Under the pieces are notes generated by a model. That model searched no databases and was not told the DNA's origin. It worked only from the letters and a program-made list of their open reading frames with translations. The translations under genes and the position numbers were made by a program. From Ficedula albicollis (taxonomy: Eukaryota; Chordata; Aves; Passeriformes; Muscicapidae): a stretch of 64,000 nucleotides of DNA. The stretch covers positions 21,526,442 through 21,590,441 of the forward strand of contig NC_021681.1 of assembly GCF_000247815.1 (NCBI RefSeq). Reading direction: 5' to 3'. Positions 53,182 through 64,000 of this stretch are shown in pieces. The number at the start of each line of letters is the position of its first letter. The stretch's first letter is position 1.

Positions 53182-53434
53182 TCCATCCCATCCCATCCCA
53201 TCCCATCCCATCCCATCCCATCCCATCCCATCCCATCCCATCCCATCCCATCCCATCCCATCCCATCCCATCCCATCCCATCCCATCCCATCCCATCCCA
53301 TCCCATCCCATCCCATCCCATCCCATCCCATCCCATCCCATCCCATCCCATCCCATCCCATCCCATCCCATCCCATCCCATCCCATCCCATCCCATCCCA
53401 TCCCATCCCATCCCATCCCATCCCATCCCATCCA
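53182..53434 (+). repeat. (TCCCA)49 pentanucleotide array
   Basis: About 49 perfect consecutive TCCCA units (53186-53430) with partial units at both edges and no interruptions. The minus strand is (TGGGA)n: regular GGG runs spaced by two bases, a pattern able to form G-quadruplexes. Because 5 is not a multiple of 3, every frame cycles through the same residues (IPSHP on plus, MGWDG on minus), so the long frames here are not genes. Confidence 0.97.
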
Positions 53435-54560
53435 TTGAATTTTGCTAGTCTGGGCTGGTACTCTCACTCTCTCATCACCCATCAATGGTCAGCTGTTGAA
53501 AAGCAATCTCCACATTTCCTGGGCATTAGGATCAAACATCATTCCCATTTATTTTACTTGTCTCACTCGCTGTTATTTCCCAAGCCCTCCTTGTTTTCTG
53601 TGTTGTTAGTTCCTCTGTTTTCCATGACTAAGATGGATGTTGAGTTTTTAGCAAACAGGACTGTTCAACAGATGGCTGCTCACTTCATGCTCTATTGGAC
53701 TGATTGTTTGGTCTTTTTATAATTAGGGGTTTTTTTCTGGTGCTTTGTATTATTTTAATGAATCCTTATTAATGGATGGAGCTAAACAAAAAAGGCTCTC
53801 CTCAAGTCTAATGATTTTTAATAGTTAAGAGCAGGGCTCCTCATATAACAGCATTTTGACCTGAAAACCATCTTCAGATTCTACTTGTGCATATGCAGGA
53901 AATTGTTTGGGATGCCATTATTTTTAAAAACTCAAGTAATTTTCTTCAAACCACGATTATTTTCCTCCTCTAATGAGTATTATAAAACCTGTCAGGTCTG
54001 AGGCTTCTATCTTTAGTCATTTGTTGAAATTATGCAAGTCCAGAATTTAAAATAGAACATATGGAGCCTCCTGACTCGGTTCAAAAATGGCAGAACTAAT
54101 TCCATAGAAAGATTTCTCAGAAAAAAAGCTGACTTTGAAGCCAAGTGGATCATGGAAAATTTTAGCAAAAAGTATATTTTGAGAAGGTATGAGTTGCTTA
54201 AAATGCTGTGTTGCATCTTAATCTCAACTTTAGCATTTGCTATCAGGAATGCTGTAATAACATTATAATTATCTATAATATCTGAGAAATTTTTGTTCAT
54301 CCTACTTAAAGGTAATGCGGTGTGAGTCACTAAAAATTATAAAACTGAATTGCCATTTTAATTTCAGGATATCATTGCCTCTACTTTGCACGACCCAGAT
54401 ACACCTAGCTAGGAAGAAAGTTTTATATAAATATATATATATTTATATAGTTATACACAAGTGCACAATTACACAGAGCAAAAAACAGACTCGATAAAAT
54501 GGAACATCCCTGATCTTTTGGGCAGTGCAGTGCTGGACACTGAGAAAAAGTTACTCCTTG
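53435..54560. other. Unique non-coding DNA
   Basis: AT-rich DNA with an A/T-only stretch at 54,424-54,450. No gene is recognised. Confidence 0.45.
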
Positions 54561-54691
54561 AGGCTTCTGCTCCCATCTGTTATTTCTCTCAGCTCCTGGC
54601 AGTTTTTCCCGGTGCCAAGGCGGCGGTGAAGGTCTGAATCCAGCGATCTGAGTGGGTGATATCCATCAATCTTGTGCCACACGTATGCAGC

Positions 54692-54704
54692 ATTGCTAGG
54701 CAAC
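54692..54704. promoter_or_regulatory. RFX X-box-like motif
   Basis: attgctaggcaac is an imperfect palindrome matching the RFX-family X-box (GTTGCYAGGCAAC-like) at all but the first base. It sits beside a small CpG-containing patch (54,600-54,650: ggcggcggtgaagg) and about 150 bp upstream of a good candidate exon. Binding is not demonstrated; this is a motif match only. Confidence 0.3.
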
Positions 54705-54854
54705 AGGTAGCAGCACGACACCCACATCCTGCAATTTCCTTTTGGTGACTGAGACTTTTACTATGTTAATTATGCTGAACTTTATTTCATGCATTTCAGG
54801 CATTAACTTATATTTTTTAAAAACTTTTTGAGCTAAGATTACTTTCTGCTGCAG

Positions 54855-54945
54855 GTTGAATGAACAAATATTGGCAACTGATAAAATCATCATTCCAACA
54901 ATTGCTAGATATGAATGTGGTACGTGAAGGCTTCCAAAATTGCAG
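54855..54945 (+). ncRNA. Candidate 91-nt internal exon, likely non-coding
   Basis: A 3' splice-site match (actttctgctgcag, to 54854) and a perfect 5' splice-site match (TTGCAG|GTAAGT, donor at 54946) bound 91 nt. All three plus frames contain a stop; the best is open for about 23 codons before TGA. If transcribed it would be a non-coding or untranslated exon. A strong downstream acceptor at 56,223 could be its partner. Evidence is limited to splice-site quality. Confidence 0.22.
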
Positions 54946-56201
54946 GTAAGTGTGGTATCAGATTATTTGGTGTAGAAATAACTATGCTACAAGGAAAAAT
55001 GAAAGACATAAAATGTGAGAGGATAACTAGGGAGGAAGTTCCTTTATTCTCTACTTGCTTTCTCTGTTTTTTTGCTGGCTCCTCTTTTTCAGTGGTTATG
55101 ATACTACAGAGGGACTAAGCTGTAGATTTACTTTCATGGCCCATCACAGACTTTTTGTGTGACCATGAGGCTGTGTTTTACTACAGAGAGAAGGCACTCA
55201 CTCCTCTTGAATTAGCCCAGCTTAGGAAAAATGGCCAACCCTTCAGCATTATTGCACCCTTGCAGGCAATGTATTTTTCTATGGATCTGGGATTTCTCAA
55301 GGATGCGTTCCACAGTCATTTAAGCTGCAATAAACTGGGTCATTCTACACATTTAATTTTGAAATAATTTGCCTGTCCTTTCTGAATACTCAAAGGAAAT
55401 CCCGAAATGTGCTCAAATGGAGCTAGCCTATTTGTTGTAAAGTACTTGTGTTAGCCACTGATGAGTAATAGTAAGTTCAGCTTTAGTTCACACCCTCTGA
55501 GAAACCAGGCAAATAAATTAACAGTAGCATCATACTCATATTCAAAGTTTTGCCAGCAGACAAAACATTGTTCAGGGCAACCCCTGAATTACAACCCAAA
55601 CAGCTCTTGTATCAAAAGGCTCTTTGAAGGTGTGTCCAACTGATAAATTAAGTTACATGCAGAACTACCACTGGTTTCTATGTCTCAGCTAGACATGAGT
55701 AATTCAGGGCCAGTATCATTTATGAGAAATTGAACACAGCCTTAATGAACTTAATCTTACCTGTATCACTTTATCTGCCACAGTGTTTGTGAGCTGACTG
55801 TGATCTGGGTGTGCACATATAAAGGTCGCTGACACATGAAAATTCCATATCAGTGCAGATAGTCCCTTACGAGCAGCTTAGCTTTTGCTATATTAAGATG
55901 ATTGGAAAGAGGGAAGAACTCTCCAAACCATTATGGAATTTTTTTCTTCAAGACAAGTACGTTTATATGATATATTTGTAACACAATTATTTTTATAAAT
56001 AGGCCTCTTTCAAGTGTGGGATCAGCATCATTTATTGTGCAGACATGGCCTGCACTTGCATGTTTGTCTGAGGATTATTTGCTGCTGTTACTCACCAGGT
56101 TTTATGTTCAGGTTGGTATCTATGACTGGAATGTACTTTCCATTCATAAATTTTATCTGAATACAAAGGGAATGACTTCAAGAATTTGAAATGAACTGAG
56201 A

Positions 56202-56223
56202 TTTTTTTTCTTTTCTTCTGCAG
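56202..56223 (+). other. Strong 3' splice-site match and possible last exon
   Basis: A long pyrimidine tract ttttttttcttttcttctgcag lies directly before ctggacctctcctgccg. Downstream, one frame stays open for about 54 codons (to 56,391) without a recognisable domain. A canonical AATAAA occurs at about 57,040. Together with the 54,855-54,945 candidate this could outline a two-or-more-exon transcript on the plus strand; chance remains possible. Confidence 0.2.
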
Positions 56224-56391
56224 CTGGACCTCTCCTGCCGTTGCAAAGGGAAGCAAATTGCAAAGCTGAACACAGACCTAAAGATGGGAAGGCTCTGAGA
56301 TTTAGCCAGGGGGAAAATGAGAGGGCAGTATCTTTAGAAGACTTTTTCCTTCTCTGTTCAGACTTTAAAAATCAGTGGTTGGTGGGATAGT

Positions 56392-57497
56392 CCCAGATGG
56401 GCAGCTTTGTTTGAATGCAGAGTTCTCCTGGACTCTGGGTGGACTCCAGAAGTCCGAGTGCTCGGAGCAGCGGGTCAGGACAGCCTGGAGAGCAGCGGGT
56501 GAGTTGTGTGAGCCCTGCTGCACATCCAGCCATGATTAATGGGCTGGAGAACCAGCTCTCCAGCTCCCAAACACACCTTCTTAACACCAAATCCCGCTGG
56601 CCTGGGCGAGAAAACGCAGCCTGACAAGCGCACATAAAAACCTGCATGGGTTTTTGATTAGTTTGCTCCTTGTTGCTGCACAGTTCTGTGCCAGACACGA
56701 GCCCAGTGGGAGCAGAAAACCCTGCCATGTTTGCAAATACTTGGTAGTCAAATAGGAGCACGACTTGGAGAGTCAGAATTTATCGCTTTAAAATACTGTT
56801 GTTTAACCAACAGAGTGGTTTCAGCTGCCCTGTTAGTATTTGGATTGTTGTAATTTCCACTAAGAATTTAGCAGGCAACATCAAAAGCTTTAGCTTGGGG
56901 AATTCCTAAGCAGGGATATGTTTAACACAATTATAGATGTATTTGTAGAAGATGCAGAACTTGCTGTAGGAACTGATAATTTAATTAGATTCTGTTTTTT
57001 GTGATTCATATGCCTAATATTCTGAGTACTGTATTAAAAAATAAATACAACTTAATTTTTCATAGCGCATTGCTTTGTTCTGCTATACTAGCAAAGAGCT
57101 GATTACATGGAAGGCACAGCTTTGATTGGCTATAAAAATTAGGACCTCATTGTACTGTGAAATAACTTTCAAATACAGCTAAAGAAAACAGGCTTCATAT
57201 ACATAAATACATAAAATCCTCAGGGAAATATTAACACCATATTTGGCAATTTTATGTTGAAACTCACAAATTATATGAAGCCTTGAATACCAGTAGCTGA
57301 AACAGAAAAAGTTCTTCATAAACTATTTATAATATACATTTCTTAAAATGTTAACTCTCAGTTTTGCACCAGGATTTAATGCAACTGGCGTGAGACTTTT
57401 AAGTAAAGTCTCCCTCGTATCTCTAGGCTACATACTGCGATCAGCAGAAGTGCTGGCTTTATCATTTTCATAGACCTGATGCAGCAGTAGTTCAGTA
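56392..57497. other. Unique non-coding DNA
   Basis: A moderately GC-rich patch at 56.44-56.63 kb is followed by AT-rich DNA. The minus-strand 129-codon frame at 56,372-56,761 has no recognisable domain. AATAAA is present at about 57,040. Confidence 0.4.
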
Positions 57498-57648
57498 ACA
57501 GTCAGTGAAATTACACCAGTGAATTGAGAGAATCAGGCCCATGTTTATTAAGCAGAATTATTACTTTATAGGGACAGTCAGTGAAATTATACCAGTGAAT
57601 TGAGAGAATCAGGCCTATGTTTATTAAGCAGAATTATTACTTTATAGG
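57498..57648 (+). repeat. 76-bp tandem direct duplication
   Basis: Copies at 57498-57573 and 57574-57648 begin acagtcagtgaaatta and end attattactttatagg. They differ by two C/T transitions. Confidence 0.95.
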
Positions 57649-58054
57649 TTCAGGAGATGCTTAATTCATGTTTAAATGTATATGATAGGCAGGGAAAACC
57701 AGTCTTCTCCTGGGCTGACTGTGTAATTTAAAATGCATATGCCCCTGGTATCCCTAAAACCTCATGTAAAATCAGTTTTCTGTATTTGTGGGTACCGTGA
57801 AGGTCAAAGGGATTTTATAGACTTTTTTACCTTATTTAAGCAGTGCATCAGCAATCAAATTTTACTCATTGTTAAAATCCTGTAGCTACCAGCAACTAAG
57901 CAAAAGCCCTATAATTTACAATAAATATAGTGTGTCATGAATCTGGGTAGACAGAAATTTAAGACCTGAAGATCTAAGAAAAAAAGAATTATTTGGCAGA
58001 GGAGGCAACGTTTGTATAGATTTTCTATACAAAGCCAGAATCACTCCCCTTCCT

Positions 58055-58290
58055 CGGGGAAGCGCAAGGAGCGTTGCGTGTGATACCCACTGCAAACAGG
58101 TTGTAATATTTGTTACAGCCTGTTAGAACCTCTTCCATCCAAACTGGTGCCCCTGCAGAGCCCCAGCTGCTGGGGTTTGTGCCAGGGAAGGGGAAGGGAA
58201 GAGCAGCAGGTGAGCAGCAGAGCCACACACGGAGCGAATCGATCCGGCACCGGGACGAAGCCGCCACGGGGATCCCGGAGCTGGGCTCCT
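58055..58290. promoter_or_regulatory. Small CpG-rich patch
   Basis: Within otherwise CpG-poor DNA, this stretch contains clustered CpG (ggaagcgcaaggagcgttgc, then gagcgaatcgatccggcacc, gggacgaagccgccacgg). It could be a small CpG island, regulatory element or alternative promoter. The overlapping 149-codon minus frame (58,113-58,562) is not recognised as a protein. Confidence 0.3.
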
Positions 58291-61200
58291 CCTGCCATGG
58301 AATAATTCACTGTGCTGTAAACCTGCCACGCATGAGGAGAGCAGAGAGGCCAGAGACACATCCCAAACGGGCCCATTTCACAGGATTTCTCCTTTGAGAA
58401 GTGTCTGTCGGTGCTGCAGCTGGAGCCTGCCCGAGTCAAGATGGTTTCATGCTTCAGGAGAAGCGGGCACAAAAGTGCAGTTTCAGAAGATAAGAACAGT
58501 ATGATTAAGCTGCTCCTCACTGTCAGAGTGGCAGTATCAACTGAAAATAATTCTTCCAGCAAATGTCAGGATTTTTTATTTTGTTAGAAACTTGGGGGTC
58601 AGTATGTTTATGTGCATGATTAGCCCTTCTTTGTTTTCAATTTTCAGATTGTCTGCGTTTGAGAACTGTAAGTTTATAAAATTTAAAGCACCAGAAGTAC
58701 TTTGGCACTTAGAAGACATCAGCATCTAAAGCAGTTTGGCTTTTGTCTGCGTATTTTCTCATGCTTTGCTCCTCATCAGGGTGGACAGAGAACAGTACCA
58801 AATTGCAGAGGTGACATTTTGCTGATGCACAGGACAGCCAACAATAAAAGAGGAAATGTAGGTATTGGGCATATGTGGGTTTTTTTCCAATGCTCTTTTG
58901 TTGGTTGAGCTTCACAGAGTGATGATTTTTTTACTTGCTTTGAAAAAGCTATTTAGCCATTTGATGCTATTTAGCCATTAAGTTTCCTCAGTACATATAT
59001 GCATATATTTATAGCATAACAAGACAATGAAAAGAAGAGTGCAGCTTGATTCCTTATTTCTTTTGTTGAACTGCTTCAAGTTCTCTTCTTGGAGGAAGAT
59101 GTAATAGTTTCAGCTGGAATATAGAAAGCTAATGATGTACAATTCTAATGTACAAAACAGAATCCCTATTACAAGGACCCTTAGACAATAAACATATAAT
59201 GAGTCCAGAAGTAATTTCTCACTAAAAGCTGAAGATTCTTGAGTCCTTGACCCAAGTGTGGGATTTGTTTTGCCAAGATGGCCAAAGCCATCACAAGTAC
59301 ATAAACTGAAAAAGGGTAAAATGATTGTATCAAAACATTGAGAAAACTATTCAAAGTAATGAATGCAATCTACAGGAAGATCAGCCAGGGTTAGCACCAG
59401 ATGTTTTTTGCCCCACGTGCCACAGCTTGATTGTATTGTAATTAATCCAGCTGAAAAGTCTCTGTGAGAACTGTTTTCAGCACAATTTCAAGCTTGGTTT
59501 CAAATACCAGGAATCATTTCTGATTTCTTAAAACACGACGGAAAAAATGTGAGACTGCAGTTAAAGCCTGCCAAAAAAATACTTATAAAAGTTGCATTTA
59601 AAGAGCACTGAAGGAGTATCCTCAAAGTAGTCATGATTACCACAAGACCTTTGGGGCTCAGAGCCCAGAGATAGAGCACAAAAGCTCAGGGCTTTACCCA
59701 ATAAACATTTGCCCTAGATTGTACTCCAAGTTCAGAGGTACAACAGAATTTTGAACTAAGCCATAGTAGTATTTATCCAGTTCACCACCCAGAACATGAA
59801 CAAACAAAAAAAATCAATATTTCCCAAAGTATTTTACAGCTCATCCTCTATCTTTTTATGGCATATCCTACCAAAGACCTACTATATTCTTGTTGGGAAG
59901 AAGGATGCTTGTAGTTATTTAAAGTTCGGGATTCGGTTAAAAATTATTTTAAATGAAAGCCAGATACTCACAGGCATGAAGTCAAGAAATAAATAGAACA
60001 TACTTTATCCTAATATACCACTTTATTTTGTTGTAATATTTACAGAAAGAACATATTGAAATTGCACTTCCAAATCACTTTAAACCTAATTCTGGATGAT
60101 ACAAGCCTGAGACAAAATGAGATACATTAAAAATTATGACTCTGTTTTCCCAAAGTATTGACCACCCAAGTCTATATTTAACTTCAGGCAGAATTGTGTT
60201 CAGCATGCCTGAAAATTGGGCTCTAAATTAAAGATAAGTGTTTTTACCTGAGTAACATCCCTGTAAGTACCACCCACAAATTACATAGTTTCTTCCCATA
60301 GGAAAATTGTCTTCTGGATTATTTTAAGATAAAAGCACAGACCAGTGTCCACCCTCTTACAGGCTGCATACTAATGGAAGGAGGAGAAGGAAGGATTTAT
60401 TTGGAATCTTCTAATTGACCTCAGTGGGATTGGGCCTGGACCCATTAAAACATTTATGAAAAGCAGTTTTAGAGCATGAAGAGTACCCAATCTAAAATAT
60501 TAGTATCTAGGTAATAGTAAAAATAATTTGTTTCATAATTGCAAGCAGGGGAAGAGCAAAATTGCATTCAGGACTAAATTCCTTCAACTTTCTGTTGATT
60601 TTTTAAATCTTTTTTTTTAGTGTTGCAGAGAACAAAATTTTTGATTTTCCTCAGGCCCCAGCTTCCTCAGCACTGACCCAAGTGTTAGTAACACTCCTTG
60701 CTTTCAACTAGGTCCTGCATTATACTGATTTTTGTACTAATGTGCCAACATATCACAGCTCCATCCTTTCCCAGGAATGACGTAGGCAGTTGAAGGCATT
60801 AAAACAAATAGACCTCAAAATTAATCTGTTTTCCAAGAAGCAAGCATGAAGGTATCCAAAGCCAGGGGGAATGTTCAGAACAGGAGAATTCAATTCCAGG
60901 GTGCCACAAAATGTTCTCCATCACTACAGCATGGCAGAAACCTGTTCTTAATGCTATGATAGATGCTCTAAATATGCCACTTACTCAGAGTTATTGGACA
61001 TGGGAACATGCAAATCTACCAATAATGCTTTTGCTTTATGAAGGGCACAGCTACCAGAGGTAACTGCCTCCCTAAGGGTTTAACAGGAGCTTTTCAGAGG
61101 GTTCCAAGTCCAAACACAAGCTGCTGCTGGTGTATGATCTGTAACAAGTGCCTGCATGAATCACCTGGGGAAGGTGAAGCCAGTCAGCAGCAGGAAATGC

Positions 61201-64000
61201 TGTGTTATGAGCACAGATAGATTGGTAGGAAACATTTGTGACCTTCCCAGTCCAGTACATCTTTTCTCCAATTCCCAAATCACTGGCTTTTCCTGTTGTC
61301 CTTCACTATTTACTTCCAGAGCCTCCCCAGGTGATCAATACCCACACTGGCCTTTGAGCACATGTCGTGTCACGTCCTCTTCCAAGGAGGAGCCATGGAG
61401 TTACCCCAGAGCAATAAAAGACATCATTTCAGTAAATAATACAGCAGCCCAGCTTTTGACTAGAAATTATCTGCAAGAGCACGGGATGCCAGTGTTTATT
61501 TCCTCTTCTGCTCTCAGAGGGACGTGAAGGAGTCACCTCACCCAGGGCTGTGAGTGCTCCCATCCAAAGGTTGTCCATGCTGGAAGTCAACGTTTCCCTG
61601 TTTCTCCCAACCTCTCTCCAAGGCCCTCCCCTGACTACCTTTGACTATCTGGAATTTTTAGAAATTGAGATATTTAAGACTTGATATTTGGATCTGAAAA
61701 GCAAAACATTTTGGTTTGAGAATTTTGTTCTAATGTCTCTTGAGCGGTGTGGTCTCAACACTTTGTGTCCTTTTATTTAATTTGTTCTTCCTACCTGGGC
61801 TATGTCTTACGCAGACAACTGCAGATTGTTTCTCAGACAACTCAGATTTTAACCAAACACAACTACTTTCTTTTCTTGCTTGTTTTTAAGGAAAAAAATA
61901 GATTTGTTGCAGGGCTACAAATTCTTGGGGAAGAAGCAAAATCACTGCTAAAATTACCTAGGGAACATTTTTCAAGTAGGTCTACTTTTTTTTTTTAAGG
62001 TCTGTTCCTAGTGAAGAATCTTTGATGTAGTCAGCAAGACTTTTCTTCTGCCTAGAAGACCTATTGATATATCACCAAATAGAGAGCAGAGAAAAAAAAC
62101 CACTCTTGTGTGTCACTGGATTCTTAATCTATTTTATGAGCCTTAAACACTACAACTCTTTGCACAGTAGAAATTCCAAAAGATACAGAAACTCAATTTT
62201 TCCTCCTTCTGTGGTTTTTCTAAACCTGAAGTTTTACGTTTCATGAATATTTTTAAACAGCTCAAACCTTTTTAGGCTTTTTCTTACCTTCCTTATCAAG
62301 GAAGAAAGAAGAAATCCTGTGAATCAGATCCCACGTGCATAATCACACAACTCTACGAAATAAGTGCATCCATAAAAAGCATTCAGCTCTAACATTGCTG
62401 TATAGGGAATGCTTAGACTTAAAAATTATGCTGTTTGGACTAGCAACTTTGAATACATGTTATGAGCAATGCATCTGCACTAGTACTTTTTATTTTCTTT
62501 TTTTAACTTAAATCAGAGGACATGAGAAACCTGGCAGTGTCTACAATAAACCTGCTAATTACTTCACCTTTTATAATTCTCATTCCTCTTTTTGTTTCAC
62601 ATTTCCATTATACTAATAACATACAGCTAAATTTTTTTTAAAAAATTGATCAGATCTCGATTGCCAGCCAGCAACTTTACAGTAGTAACCTCAACCAAGT
62701 TTATAATGATTTCACATTTGCTACCTTTCACTGAGCCAGGACCTACAATAAACATTTTGAGTTGGGCTGAATTTGCCACTTACCTTGGGAGGACTCGTTT
62801 GCAGTGGGTTTCCCTTCTTTATTTTTAGGCACAAAGTCACATCCCAGACTGGGGGCTCACCACAGAGGTGGTGGCCAGGGGTGAGGGGTGTGGGCATGAT
62901 GGGGACATGGGGAGCTCCTGGCCATCCCAGAGGAAACCCACACCTCCCCCTGTTGCCCTCATTCTCAAGGGAGTGGGGACTAATGAGGGAGCAGCTTCTC
63001 ATTTGCTTCACCTCCCCCCAATTTACAGTCCAGCCTCAGCTGTTTCCAGAGACAGCAATGGGTTTCTTCCATCCACCTCTCTTCTACCTGCCCAAAATCC
63101 CTGGTTTCTTTCCATCACACAAAACCAATCTGTTTATATCTGAGCCATCTCCACTCGGGAATCTCATCTGGCAACAGCAATCATCTTAGGCTCTTGTCTC
63201 AACCACCCTCCAATGTCTCCACCCAGAGGCTTTTTCCCTCTCCCATTGTCACTTAGGTGTCAAAGCACAGCTTTGAAGATTTAGGCAAATTGCCTTCCTT
63301 TTTATTCCAATTTCGTTTCCATTTTGCATCTTCCTTCCATGTTTATCCTTTCTTTTTTCTTTTTTTTTTTTTCTTTTTGAGGGAAAAGGCTTAATTATTG
63401 TTTATCTGCATCTCCCTGGATGCTATCTCCAAATTATTGCACCATGAACCACCCTCTAAATAGAAACCACACAAGGGAGAGACACTGGGAATGCTCCAAC
63501 TGCAGGGAAGGGTTTGATCAGAGATCCCACTATTGGGCACCAGAGAGCCCAGCTACACAGGCTCAGGAAATGCAGTTTCATTAGCTCTACTCATCATCCA
63601 ACTACACATTTCACACCCTATCATCTCCTCTTATTTATCTATTGCCTCCTCAGGTCTTGAGTGCTCTCCCCTCTTTACTGAGCCCCAAGACATTTCCATT
63701 ACACTTCTTTCCCCCCTCCTGTTATTTTAGCCCTGCTGTCTTTTTCCCCAGAGTGTTGTGCTCTGCATTTAGAGCCAGGAGATCAGCAAGCATGGACAGG
63801 ATGCAGTGATTCATCCCTCTAGCTCTCACCTCAACTCTATAGCTACAGCAGGGAAATTAGATGCCATATCTAAGCTGTACCTGGGGAAGCAAATGTGCAC
63901 TGGAAGAAATAAGGCTGAAGCTACTGGGGGAAAAAAAAAGAAAACCTGACTTGGAATTAAATTTTTTCACCTATCTGCAAAACAACATTTTTAGCAATAT
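58291..64000. other. Unique non-coding DNA to window end
   Basis: AT-rich sequence with occasional GC-richer stretches (62.85-63.0 kb) and homopolymer T/A runs (61,987, 63,360). No gene, RNA gene or transposon is recognised. A good minus-strand donor match (CCCAAG|GTAAGT, plus-strand about 62,777-62,787) exists without a convincing acceptor. Confidence 0.45.

Noticed and set aside
53031..53722. Frames encoding IPSHP or MGWDG repeats on both strands
   Set aside because: A pentamer without stops reads the same in all frames; this is a microsatellite, not a repeat protein.
58113..58562. 149-codon minus-strand frame over the CpG patch
   Set aside because: No recognisable domain; other frames are also open there because of base composition.
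62721..63189. Overlapping frames on both strands (96-138 codons) with a good minus-strand donor at 62,777-62,787
   Set aside because: No convincing acceptor or protein similarity; frames conflict between strands.

Overview
This window looks like ordinary vertebrate nuclear DNA, almost certainly from a bird. The case rests on four CR1 (chicken repeat 1) LINE fragments. Each keeps the characteristic CR1 3' end, which reads on the plus strand as 'atcatagaat...ttggaa/gg...' followed by 'caggttgctcagagcc' or 'gatggggcagccac' type sequence. One fragment also keeps a recognisable piece of the CR1 reverse transcriptase. Interspersed repeats are sparse, base composition is mostly AT-rich, and there are no closely packed ORFs, operons, ribosome binding sites or phage/plasmid features. 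I found no complete protein-coding gene. All long open frames are explained by homopolymers, simple repeats, GC-rich patches or chance.

Layout. 1-1.65 kb: unique non-coding DNA. 1.65-2.15 kb: a 247-bp near-identical tandem duplication with LTR-like signals on the minus strand. 2.2-4.3 kb: a GC- and CpG-rich, promoter-like segment broken by two very long G homopolymers (153 and 488 nt), an (ATCC)n tract and a 20-bp doublet. 4.3-38.9 kb: mainly unique AT-rich non-coding DNA with two CR1 fragments (18.6 and 29.3-29.9 kb) and scattered two-copy direct duplications (5.05, 20.25, 23.37, 25.4, 26.6, 28.7 and 33.9-34.3 kb). 38.9-46.35 kb: a cluster of seven short direct duplications, two CR1 fragments and an A21-G103-AC-A23 composite homopolymer. 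46.4-53.2 kb: unique non-coding DNA. 53.18-53.43 kb: 49 perfect copies of the pentamer TCCCA. 54.6-57.1 kb: an RFX X-box-like motif and a possible spliced non-coding transcript. 57.5 kb: another duplication. 58.05-58.29 kb: a small CpG-rich patch. The rest is unique non-coding DNA.

The most unusual feature is not a gene. It is the number of exact two-copy direct duplications (38-247 bp, 0-3 substitutions each by hand count) together with three long plus-strand poly-G runs. Either this locus has undergone many recent small tandem duplications, or these are assembly artefacts (retained haplotype alleles, homopolymer misassembly). The sequence alone cannot decide. I see no evidence of a new multi-gene biological system here.
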